DNA from: Isosphaeraceae bacterium EP7
GTDB taxonomy: Bacteria; Planctomycetota; Planctomycetia; Isosphaerales; Isosphaeraceae
Reading direction: 5' to 3'
DNA length: 64,000 bases
Assembly: GCA_038400315.1 (NCBI GenBank)
Contig: CP151667.1
Coordinates: 2,739,174-2,803,173, forward strand
The first letter of the stretch is position 1; every line of letters starts with the position of its first letter. The translations under genes were made by a program, and so were the position numbers. Under the pieces are notes generated by a model that did not search any database, was not told the origin of the DNA, and saw only the letters and a program-made list of their open reading frames with translations. Shown here one piece after another: positions 17,080-24,020 of this stretch.

Positions 17080-17418
17080 CAATTTCGTCCGATTCCGCGG
17101 AAGTCGACGGCCACAAGCTCTGGCCCAGGGTGCGACGATCGAAAACTAGGACAGATCCAGGGCATTGTCCGCATCGTCGGGTCGGCGCCATGCTATTCGT
17201 CCGGACAGGCAATCGCCAGCCAGGAATCGATCCGACTCTGCAATTTTTAGCACACATCCCGACAGGCCGCGGGAAATGACACTCGGGCCGGGGCCCGCGC
17301 GGCTGCCGGTGTGCCGCCCGAACGTCCACCGACACGCCGGGCCCTTTCCGGCGGGGACGATCGTGATGGAGATCGGCCCATCCTCTCGTCGATCATTCCG
17401 GCGCGAATGGGGACCGCT
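17080..17418. other. Leader between the two J-domain paralogues
   Basis: About 340 bases without a gene. The 140 bases next to the copy-1 start align with the leader of copy 2 over their whole length (see repeat entries), so the promoter region was duplicated with the gene. A TTTTTAGCAC patch near 17245 is locally A+T-rich. Confidence 0.55.
17193..17220. repeat. Duplicated leader element, copy 1
   Basis: 28 bases matching 24/28 with 18421-18448 (shared core GGACAGGC). It lies 114 bases upstream of the copy-1 ATG; the other copy lies 115 bases upstream of its own ATG. Confidence 0.7.
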
Positions 17419-18306
17419 TCAGCCGCAGGTTCGATTCGCGAGATGGAGTTCAAGCCTGTCATGCGCGGCGTTGATCTCGCTCATCTTCTCCTGGGCAACC
17501 GCCCGCAGGTGCGGGTCGATCGGGAATCGATCGGGATGCCAGGCCAGCACCAGGCTGCGGTAAGCCTGGCGGACCTCCTCGGCGGTCGCCCCGACCTTCA
17601 GCCCCAAGATCCCCAGGTCACTCCTCGAACCGGGCGAGTCGAAGACTTGAGTCGATCCCCGTCCGGGGCCGTCATTCCGGGGCGGTTCACGGCGGGGTGG
17701 AGGATCGGCGATCGCCGCGAACACGCCCCCGAGGCGGGCGTCCCCTTGGATCCGGGCACGCCGGCCGCCCAAACGTCTAATGCTTAATTTCTCATAGATT
17801 GATTCAACGAGGTCGCGGCGATATCCGACGCTCTCCCGGCGATGCATCGAGCGGAACGTGAGCAGCCATGCGGGTGCGGGCAATCCGACCAGGGCGAACC
17901 GGAGGGGATAATACCACCAGTCGGACTTCTCCGCCGGCGGATGGGCCGCGTCAAACTCGGGATTTCTCGCGACGGCCGACGGTTCATTGAACCACTCGAT
18001 CGTCGTCACCAGGCACAGGTACCAGGAGAACGCGAAGGGCAGGATCGTGACGTATCGAAGGAACTGACCGTCGATGAATTGCTGCACGAGGAACATCGAG
18101 GCTAGGCCGACGAGCCACATCGCCAGGGCGGCGAACGTCGCGTGATCGAGGATCATCACGGCGTGTCGCGAATGCGGAGGCCGGCAATGGTCGATCAGCC
18201 ACAACGCGCCGCCATAAGCCAGGATCGAAGCGAGATACCAGCCGAGGGCGATGGCCGCTCCGGAGAGGATCCTCATGGTGCCACGCGGATGGGGCCGGGT
18301 CGCCAT
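17419..18306 (-). CDS. Membrane protein with C-terminal J domain (copy 2)
   Basis: A 295-residue paralogue of the downstream J-domain protein. Shared features in the same order: RILSGAAIALGWYLASILAY as first membrane helix, a second helix pair, LPFAFSWYLCLVTTIEWF, PLRFALVGLPAPAWLLTF, a long Arg/Pro-rich linker, and a J domain (LGILGLKVGATAEEVRQAY, HPD in VLAWHPDRFP, EINAAHDRLELHL). The linkers and loops differ strongly, so the duplication is old. Expected role: bring DnaK to the inner membrane face or to a membrane client. The ATG at 18304-18306 is chosen over an internal ATG at 18276 because the paralogue alignment and the equal leader distance both support it. Its stop precedes copy 1 by about 340 bases on the same strand. 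Confidence 0.85.
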   Translation of the reverse strand: MATRPHPRGTMRILSGAAIALGWYLASILAYGGALWLIDHCRPPHSRHAVMILDHATFAALAMWLVGLASMFLVQQFIDGQFLRYVTILPFAFSWYLCLVTTIEWFNEPSAVARNPEFDAAHPPAEKSDWWYYPLRFALVGLPAPAWLLTFRSMHRRESVGYRRDLVESIYEKLSIRRLGGRRARIQGDARLGGVFAAIADPPPRREPPRNDGPGRGSTQVFDSPGSRSDLGILGLKVGATAEEVRQAYRSLVLAWHPDRFPIDPHLRAVAQEKMSEINAAHDRLELHLANRTCG

Positions 18307-18420
18307 CGAGATCGTCCGCTCGAATGAGAAACGACGGCCGCATCCGACGGCCCATCGCGCGAGGATCGCGGATCAATCAGGGTACCGCGATCCTGACCAC
18401 GTCTTGAAGCCGGCTCCACG

Positions 18421-18448
18421 CGATTCGTGCGGACAGGCGATTGCCAGC
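18421..18448. repeat. Duplicated leader element, copy 2
   Basis: Partner of 17193-17220 (24/28 identical), 115 bases upstream of the copy-2 ATG and just downstream of the HAD gene stop. Flanking bases also align, for example CCGGCTCCACG here against TCGGCGCCATG there. Confidence 0.7.
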
Positions 18449-18459
18449 GCCGCCGACGA

Positions 18460-19137
18460 TCAGCCCCGCGGAGATCCCAGCAGCCTCAGCACGGCCGGAT
18501 CGTCGAGGCGGTCGACGAGGAGGTCGGCGGCGCCCAGTCCCGTGGCGGGGCTGTGGTCGTGGGGGATCCCGACGGCGTAGGCCCCGGCGGCCTTGGCGGC
18601 GGCGATCCCGGTGGGGCTGTCTTCCAAGACGAGGAGGTTCGACGGGTCGACGCCGTGGCGGGCGGCGGCCTTGCGGTAGATCTCGGGGGCCGGCTTGCTC
18701 TCGGTCACGTCCTCGGCGCAGAGGGTGAACGCGAACCGGTCGAGCAGGCCGTGGCGGCTGAGCAGGCCCTCGGCGTACTCGCGGCGCGAGGAGGTGGCCA
18801 GGCAGATCGGGAGCTTACGCTTGCCGATTGCGTCCAGGAGGGCGAATAGGCCCGCGGTCGGGTGAACGGACGTGTCAAGCACGGCGAAGAAGCGTGCCGT
18901 GACGTCTTCAAGGAGTTCCTCGGGCGTCTCGTCCAGCCCCGCCATCCGCTTGAGCGCGGGGAAGGAGACGTGGGCCTGCTTGCCGAGCATCGCGGCCATG
19001 ATCTCGGGGGTGAAGTCCTTCCCCTTGTCGGCCATCATCTCTGTGATGACACGATGGGCGAGCGCCTCGGTGTCGAACATCAGGCCGTCGAGGTCGAAGG
19101 CGATGGCACGGATTTCGGGGGCTGCGACGACATTCAT
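18460..19137 (-). CDS. HAD-superfamily hydrolase, beta-phosphoglucomutase-like
   Basis: A 225-residue HAD hydrolase of the sugar-phosphatase/beta-phosphoglucomutase-like subgroup. Motif I is AIAFDLDGLMFDTEAL (nucleophile and acid Asp at the DxD), motif II the Ser in ICLATSSRR, motif III Lys in ESKPAPEIY and motif IV LVLEDSPTGIAAAKAAG. A four-helix C1 cap lies between motifs I and II, as in phosphatases of small metabolites. It is the last gene of the pfa-ole run, 27 bases after oleD on the same strand, so it is probably co-transcribed. Whether it takes part in lipid synthesis (for example removing phosphate from an intermediate) or is a passenger cannot be told. Confidence 0.9.
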   Translation of the reverse strand: MNVVAAPEIRAIAFDLDGLMFDTEALAHRVITEMMADKGKDFTPEIMAAMLGKQAHVSFPALKRMAGLDETPEELLEDVTARFFAVLDTSVHPTAGLFALLDAIGKRKLPICLATSSRREYAEGLLSRHGLLDRFAFTLCAEDVTESKPAPEIYRKAAARHGVDPSNLLVLEDSPTGIAAAKAAGAYAVGIPHDHSPATGLGAADLLVDRLDDPAVLRLLGSPRG

Positions 19138-19164
19138 GGGGTGACGTTGCTCCGTGCTGGGGTC

Positions 19165-20148
19165 CTAGGCGAGCGAGGCGGCCAGGCGGCTCAAACCCTC
19201 GTCGAGGGAGATCCGGGGGTTGTAGCCCAGGTCGCGGCGGGCGGCGGAGAGGTCGAACCAGTGCGCGTGGGAGAGCTGGCCGGCCAGGAACCGGGTCATC
19301 GGCGGCTCGGCCTTCATACCGAAAAGGCGGTAGCCGGCCTCCAGGATCGCGCCCGCGGCGTAGGCCGTGCGGGGGGAGACGGTCTTGCGCACCGGCGGCA
19401 GGCCCGCGGCGGCGAGGATCCGGTCGACCAGGTCCCAGACGGGGACGGGCTCTCCCTGGGCGATGAAATAGGCCCTGCCCGCCGGGGGGGAGCCGGGGGC
19501 CAGGCGGTCGGCGGCCAGTAGGTGGGCGTCGGCGGCGTTGTCGACGTAGGTGGAATCGACGAGCTTGGGCGCATGCCCGATCCGCCTGAGCTTGCCGGCC
19601 CGACCGCGGGCGATGATCCGGGGGACGAGGTGATTGTCCCCGGGGCCCCAGATCAGATGGGGCCGGAGCGCGACGGTGGCAAAATTCGGGCCGTTGGCGG
19701 CGAGCACGAGCCGCTCGGCGAGCGCCTTGGTGGCCGGGTAGGGGGCGTCGTACCGATCGGGATAGGGGGTCGACTCGTCGGCGTTTTCCAGGTCGTGGCC
19801 GCCGAAGACGACGCTCGGCGAGCTGGTGTAGACGAGGCGGCCAACGCCCGAGGCGCGGCAGGCGTCGACGACGTGGCGGGTGCCGACGTGATTGACGCGG
19901 TCGAACTCGACGTAGGGGCCCCAGACGCCCGCCCTGGCCGCGACGTGGAAGACGACGTCGACCCCGCCGACGGCGCGGGCGACGGCGGCAGGATCGGACA
20001 AGTCGCCCCGGATCTGGTCGACGCCCAGGGCTTCGAGCACAGGGTAGGCGTTGCGGGCGAGGCTGCGGACGGAGTCGCCCCGGGCGACGAGCTGGCGGGT
20101 GATGGACAGGCCGAGGAAGCCGCCGGCGCCGGTGACGAGGGCGTTCAT
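19165..20148 (-). CDS. oleD: OleD, NAD(P)H-dependent 2-alkyl-3-oxoalkanoate reductase
   Basis: A 327-residue short-chain dehydrogenase of the 3beta-HSD/extended group. In head-to-head olefin synthesis OleD reduces the 2-alkyl-3-ketoacid from OleA to the 2-alkyl-3-hydroxyacid. Seen: NAD(P)-binding NALVTGAGGFLGLSITRQL at residues 2-20, the VVFHVAARAG strand, catalytic Ser in LVYTSSPSVVFGG and the YxxxK pair in YPATKALAERL, then LRPHLIWGPGD and the STYVDNAADAHLLA block typical of this group. The start is the ATG at 20146-20148; the open frame continues upstream over oleC but is a shadow there. The gap to oleC is 16 bases. The assignment relies on gene order with oleA, oleB and oleC. Confidence 0.92.
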   Translation of the reverse strand: MNALVTGAGGFLGLSITRQLVARGDSVRSLARNAYPVLEALGVDQIRGDLSDPAAVARAVGGVDVVFHVAARAGVWGPYVEFDRVNHVGTRHVVDACRASGVGRLVYTSSPSVVFGGHDLENADESTPYPDRYDAPYPATKALAERLVLAANGPNFATVALRPHLIWGPGDNHLVPRIIARGRAGKLRRIGHAPKLVDSTYVDNAADAHLLAADRLAPGSPPAGRAYFIAQGEPVPVWDLVDRILAAAGLPPVRKTVSPRTAYAAGAILEAGYRLFGMKAEPPMTRFLAGQLSHAHWFDLSAARRDLGYNPRISLDEGLSRLAASLA

Positions 20149-20164
20149 TGAGGAGGGGCCGAGA

Positions 20165-21841
20165 TCATGGCTGCCTCCGGAGGCGGCGGGTGGCCCAGGC
20201 GGCAAGCTTCTCGCGGAAGATCTTGGAGTTGTGGCGGATGTCGACGGGGAACGAGGGGTGGAAGAGGATGGTGGTGATGGCGCTGGTGTAGGGGGAGGTG
20301 GCGCCCAGGGCCAGAAGCTCGCGGCGCAGGCGTTTGCGGCCGATGAGCCAGGACCACTTGGTGGGCTCCACGCAGAGGACCGGGCGCATCGAGCCGGGGA
20401 TGCCGATCCCCACCAGGGCGCTGCGGGCGACCTCGGGGTGGGTGTTGAAGATCGCCTCGCTGGGGATCGTGTAGAGGGTGCCTCCCTGGATCTGGACCCG
20501 GTGCGCCTTGCGGCCGCAGAACCAGAGGCGGCCCTTGCCGTCGCGATAGCCCAGGTCGCCCATCCGGTGGAAGAAGCCGCCGGTGGCGGGGTCCTGGATC
20601 TTGGCCAGGGCGGTGGCGTCGGGCAGGCGGAAATATTCGCGGGTGACGTTGGGCCCGCGGACGACGAATTCGCCGACCTCGCCGTCGGCGACGAGCAGGT
20701 CGTCGGACCAGGTGGGGATGGGCGCGTCGCTGGTCCTGATAATCTCGACACGGACCCCCGGCACGGGGCGACCGACGCAGACGCCGTGGCCCAGGTCGGT
20801 CAGGCGGCGGGTGTCGAGGAGCAGCTCGTCGGAGCCGATCGAAGCGACGGGCAGCGCCTCGGTGGCGCCATACGGGGTGTAAAGCTGGACGTTGGGGGCC
20901 AGCATGGTGGCGAACCGCTCGACGACCTTGGCGGGGACCGGGGCGCCCGCGGAGATCACCCGACGAAGCGAGGGGAGCTTGATGTTCTTCTCGGCGCCAT
21001 AGAACCCGACCCGGCGCATGAGGGCCGGGGAGCCGAACATGTTGGTGACGCCGAAGTCCTCGATGGCCTCGATGATCTTCGTCGGGTCGACCCGCGCGGG
21101 GCGGCTGGCGTCCATCTCGGGGATGATGGCGGTCATCCCCAGCGCGGGGCCGAAGAGGGCGAAGAGCGGGAAGGTGCAGAGGTCGATCTCGCCGGGCTGG
21201 ATGCCGTAGACGGCGCGGAGGATCTCGACCTGCGCCGCGAAGATGGCGTGGGTGTACACGGCCCCCTTGGGCGGGCCGGTGCTGCCGCTGGTGAAGAGGA
21301 TGGCGGCGACGTCATCCGGCTGCACGCGGGCCATGGTGTAGGGGGTGGCGAAGTTGCCGGCCTCGTACACCTCGTCGAGCGTCCGGCCGTTGCGCGGCCT
21401 GTGCTTGCTGACGGAGACGAGGACGCGGATGCTCTCGCGGCCCCAGCCCAGCACGGCGCGGGCGGCCAGCGCCTTCTCGGTGCCGATGAACGCCGAAGGC
21501 TCGGCGTCGGCCAGGCAGCGGCCGATGTTCCTGACGCCAATGCCCGGATCGATCAGGACCGGCACCGCGCCGGCCTTGAAGAGGGCGAAGGTGAGGGCGA
21601 AGAACTCGAGGCTCGGCTTGACCATCAGGGCCGTGCGGGCCCCCTTGCTGACGCCCAGCCCTTCCAGGCCACGGGCGATCGCGTTGCTGTCGCGGTCGAG
21701 CTGCTGGAAGGTCCGGTGGGTGTGCCGGGCCCGGCCCTGGCGGTCGCGGCCCGAGGGGCAGACGACGGCGAGCGAGTGCGGGCGCGACCGCGCCATGTCC
21801 GTCAGGGCCTCGGCGATGTTGACGATCAAGGGGTCGTTCAA
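20165..21841 (-). CDS. oleC: OleC, beta-lactone synthetase (acyl-AMP ligase family)
   Basis: A 558-residue ANL-superfamily enzyme. OleC uses ATP to close the 2-alkyl-3-hydroxyacid into a cis-beta-lactone. Seen: the AMP-binding P-loop ILFTSGSTGPPKGAVYTH, the YTPYGATEALPVASIGS motif (A5), the MGDLGYRDGKGRLWFCGRKA block (A7/A8 with the family Asp and Arg), and a C-terminal KIFREKLA lysine region. No ATG or GTG is well placed; the best start is a TTG at 21839-21841 which forms TTGA with the oleB stop, a four-base overlap. This gives NDPLIVNIAEAL as the N-terminus, which fits the family. Its place between oleB and oleD supports the call strongly. Confidence 0.93.
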   Translation of the reverse strand: MNDPLIVNIAEALTDMARSRPHSLAVVCPSGRDRQGRARHTHRTFQQLDRDSNAIARGLEGLGVSKGARTALMVKPSLEFFALTFALFKAGAVPVLIDPGIGVRNIGRCLADAEPSAFIGTEKALAARAVLGWGRESIRVLVSVSKHRPRNGRTLDEVYEAGNFATPYTMARVQPDDVAAILFTSGSTGPPKGAVYTHAIFAAQVEILRAVYGIQPGEIDLCTFPLFALFGPALGMTAIIPEMDASRPARVDPTKIIEAIEDFGVTNMFGSPALMRRVGFYGAEKNIKLPSLRRVISAGAPVPAKVVERFATMLAPNVQLYTPYGATEALPVASIGSDELLLDTRRLTDLGHGVCVGRPVPGVRVEIIRTSDAPIPTWSDDLLVADGEVGEFVVRGPNVTREYFRLPDATALAKIQDPATGGFFHRMGDLGYRDGKGRLWFCGRKAHRVQIQGGTLYTIPSEAIFNTHPEVARSALVGIGIPGSMRPVLCVEPTKWSWLIGRKRLRRELLALGATSPYTSAITTILFHPSFPVDIRHNSKIFREKLAAWATRRLRRQP

Positions 21842-22833
21842 CGCGGGTCGCCTTCGGCCGGAGAGGGCGTGGTGGGGGACTCGATCGGGTGGTCGTCCAG
21901 GAACCTGCCGATCAGGGGGATGACGGCGTCGGCCTCGTCTTCCAGGATGTAGTGGCCGGCCTGCTCGAACCGGTGGACCTCGGCGGCCGGGAAGCGGCGG
22001 GTCCACTCGTCGAGGAAGTGGCGGTCGAAGACGAAGTCGCGCAGGCCCCAGGCGATCAGCATCGGCGTCTGCGAAAACTTGGGCAGCGCGGCCTCGGTGG
22101 CGGCCACCGTGTCGTAGGCACGCTCGCCGGGCTTCAGGGGGATGTCCTGGACGAACCGGTGGACGGCCCGGCGATTGGCCCAGCTGTCATACGGGCGAAT
22201 ATAGGCGGCGCGGAGGTCGGCGGGCATCGGGTGGTGGGTGCAGCCCTGGCTGGCGGCGCCCCGCGCAAACAGGTTCAGGCCGCGGACCAGGAAGGCGGAC
22301 AGCGGCGAGTTGCGGGAGAACCACAACTGCCAGGGGAACCGTTTCGACTTGGGGAGGCCGAAGGCGGCCGTGTTGAGGATGACCAGCCGCTTGATCCGAT
22401 CCGGGTGCCGCGCGGCGTAGCCCATGCCGATCATGCCCCCCCAGTCGTGCACGATCAGGGTGACGTCGCGGGTGACGCCCAGATGCTCGAGCAGGGCCTC
22501 CAGGTCGTCGATGCGCCTGGAGAGCGTGTATTCATACTTCGAATCGTCGGGCTTGTCCGACCGGCCGCAGCCGACGTGGTCGGGGACGATCACCCGACGG
22601 CTCCCGGCCAGCGACTCGGCCAGGTTGCGATAGTAGAACGACCAGGAGGGATTGCCGTGGACCATCACGACGGGCTCGCCCGAGCCCTCGTCGAGGTAGT
22701 GCATCCGCGGGCCGCCGGGCCTGGTCTCGAAGTCGCGTCCGGGGTGGTCGCGGACGAAGACGTCGTAGGGCGAAGCGTCGCCGGCACGGGTTGCGGTCGG
22801 GATCGTCGTCGGGTTCGTCACGGTGGTCACCAT
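21838..22833 (-). CDS. oleB: OleB, beta-lactone decarboxylase (alpha/beta hydrolase)
   Basis: A 331-residue alpha/beta hydrolase related to haloalkane dehalogenases. OleB removes CO2 from the beta-lactone made by OleC, giving the cis-olefin. Seen: oxyanion HGNPSWSFYYR, nucleophile Asp130 in VHDWGGMIGMG, acid region WGLRDFVFD and catalytic His in AGHYILEDEAD. The start is the ATG at 22831-22833, which shares one base with the oleA stop (TGATG); two in-frame GTG codons lie just before it inside oleA. The end overlaps oleC by four bases. The haloalkane dehalogenase reading is rejected because of the gene order; the N-terminal 25 residues are Thr-rich and probably disordered. Confidence 0.93.
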   Translation of the reverse strand: MVTTVTNPTTIPTATRAGDASPYDVFVRDHPGRDFETRPGGPRMHYLDEGSGEPVVMVHGNPSWSFYYRNLAESLAGSRRVIVPDHVGCGRSDKPDDSKYEYTLSRRIDDLEALLEHLGVTRDVTLIVHDWGGMIGMGYAARHPDRIKRLVILNTAAFGLPKSKRFPWQLWFSRNSPLSAFLVRGLNLFARGAASQGCTHHPMPADLRAAYIRPYDSWANRRAVHRFVQDIPLKPGERAYDTVAATEAALPKFSQTPMLIAWGLRDFVFDRHFLDEWTRRFPAAEVHRFEQAGHYILEDEADAVIPLIGRFLDDHPIESPTTPSPAEGDPR

Positions 22834-24020
22834 CACCACTCCAGCCCGAGCATCATGCAGTTCAGGCCGCTGCCGATGCCGAGGAAGCCGACCCGGTCTC
22901 CGGGTCGGAGGAACTCACGTTCCTCGGCCAAGGCGGCGGTCAGGGGGAGCGACACCGTGCCGATGTTGCCCAGATATTCGTAGGTCGAGAAGTCTTTGGA
23001 GGCGTCGATGCCCAGGGTCTTCAGCACCGTCTCGCGGTGGCCCGAGCCGACCTGGTGGCAGATCACCTTGTCGACCAGCTCCTTGCGCCAGTCGAGCCGG
23101 CCCATCAGGCGGGACCAGGTGCGCTGGCCCAGCTCGACTCCGTGCTTGAGGACGGCCACCGAGTCGGTGGTCATGTACTGGCTGAACTGGCGCGCGGCCA
23201 GCGGCATCACGGTCTCCAGCGTGCGGGCGGCGATCGGCATCACCGTCTCGTAGCCGCGGGTGGCCAGGGGCATGACGGTCTCGATACCGCGGGCGGCCAT
23301 CGGCTTCAGGGACTCGATGCCGCGGGCGGCCAGGGGGGCGACGACCTGCTCGATGCCCCAGCGGCAGAGCGAGTGATGCTGCGGGGCGGCCTGGGTGGCC
23401 CCGCCGACGAGACGCCTGCGGTCGCGGTTGGAGAACGAGCCGTCGGTGAGCAGCACCGCCACGGCGCCCGAGCCGCCGGTGAGGGTGGCCAGCGACGTGC
23501 GGAACATCTCCATGCTGCGGGTGTGCAGCATCCGCTCGATCATGATGTCGTTGATCTCGCGGGAGGTCTCGCACGAGACGACCAGGCCGGCGCGGGCCTG
23601 CCCCAGCTCGATCCGGTTGGCCACGTCGACCATGCCGTTGAGCACGCCCAGGCAGGCGTTGCTCAGGTCGTAGACGGCCGTGTCGGGACCGACGGAAAGG
23701 CCGGCGGCGACCTTGCAGGCGGTGGCCGGCTCGAACATCTCGCGGCAGACGCCGGCGTAAATCAGGACGTCCAGGTCCTTGGCCCGCACGTCGCAGTTGT
23801 CCAGCGCGTGGCGGCCGGCGGCGATGGCGCCGTCGGAGAGCGAGTAGCCTTCGTCCCACCAGCGGCGTTCGGCGATGCCGGTAAGCGCCTGGAGCTGCCC
23901 CTGCGGGATGCGCAGGGCCTCATACAGGGCGCCCAGGCGAGCTTCGAGCTCCGCGGTGGTGACGACCACCGGGGGGAGCTCGTAGCCGATCGCGTCGATG
24001 TAGACCTTCGAGTACTTCAT
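22833..24020 (-). CDS. oleA: OleA, acyl-CoA/acyl-ACP head-to-head condensing enzyme, with repeat insertion
   Basis: A 395-residue thiolase-fold enzyme of the OleA/FabH family. OleA joins two fatty acyl chains by non-decarboxylative Claisen condensation to a 2-alkyl-3-ketoacid. Seen: nucleophile Cys123 in SNACLGVLNGM, His322 in ICHQVGSGH and Asn352 in LGNIGTVSLPL, a complete triad, plus the DRVGFLGIGSGLNCMMLGLEW end typical of OleA. Usual OleA length is about 340-350; the excess is explained by five 11-residue repeats at 226-280, inserted between HHSLCRWGIEQ and QYMTTDSVAVLKHGVELG. The ATG (24018-24020) overlaps the stop of the fused PfaB/C-like gene by four bases, with GGAGG ten bases upstream, so synthase and OleA are translationally coupled. 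Substrates are probably chains released by that synthase. Confidence 0.95.
   Translation of the reverse strand: MKYSKVYIDAIGYELPPVVVTTAELEARLGALYEALRIPQGQLQALTGIAERRWWDEGYSLSDGAIAAGRHALDNCDVRAKDLDVLIYAGVCREMFEPATACKVAAGLSVGPDTAVYDLSNACLGVLNGMVDVANRIELGQARAGLVVSCETSREINDIMIERMLHTRSMEMFRTSLATLTGGSGAVAVLLTDGSFSNRDRRRLVGGATQAAPQHHSLCRWGIEQVVAPLAARGIESLKPMAARGIETVMPLATRGYETVMPIAARTLETVMPLAARQFSQYMTTDSVAVLKHGVELGQRTWSRLMGRLDWRKELVDKVICHQVGSGHRETVLKTLGIDASKDFSTYEYLGNIGTVSLPLTAALAEEREFLRPGDRVGFLGIGSGLNCMMLGLEW
23181..23345 (-). repeat. Five tandem 33-bp units encoding 11-residue repeats inside OleA
   Basis: Codes for residues 226-280 of OleA: VVAPLAARGIE, SLKPMAARGIE, TVMPLATRGYE, TVMPIAARTLE and TVMPLAARQFS. 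Consensus: hydroxylated residue, V, M, P, L, A, A, R, G, hydrophobic, E. The period of 11 (three helical turns) puts Leu/Ile/Met on one face and Arg/Glu on the other, as in apolipoprotein- or synuclein-like lipid-binding helices, although the Pro in each unit would kink it. Confidence 0.9.

Noticed and set aside
21838-22833. Haloalkane dehalogenase as function of the alpha/beta hydrolase
   Set aside because: The nucleophile motif HDWGG fits both, but the position between oleA and oleC makes OleB far more likely.
22833-24020. FabH (3-oxoacyl-ACP synthase III) as function of the thiolase-fold enzyme
   Set aside because: The C-terminal signature and the oleBCD neighbours point to OleA.
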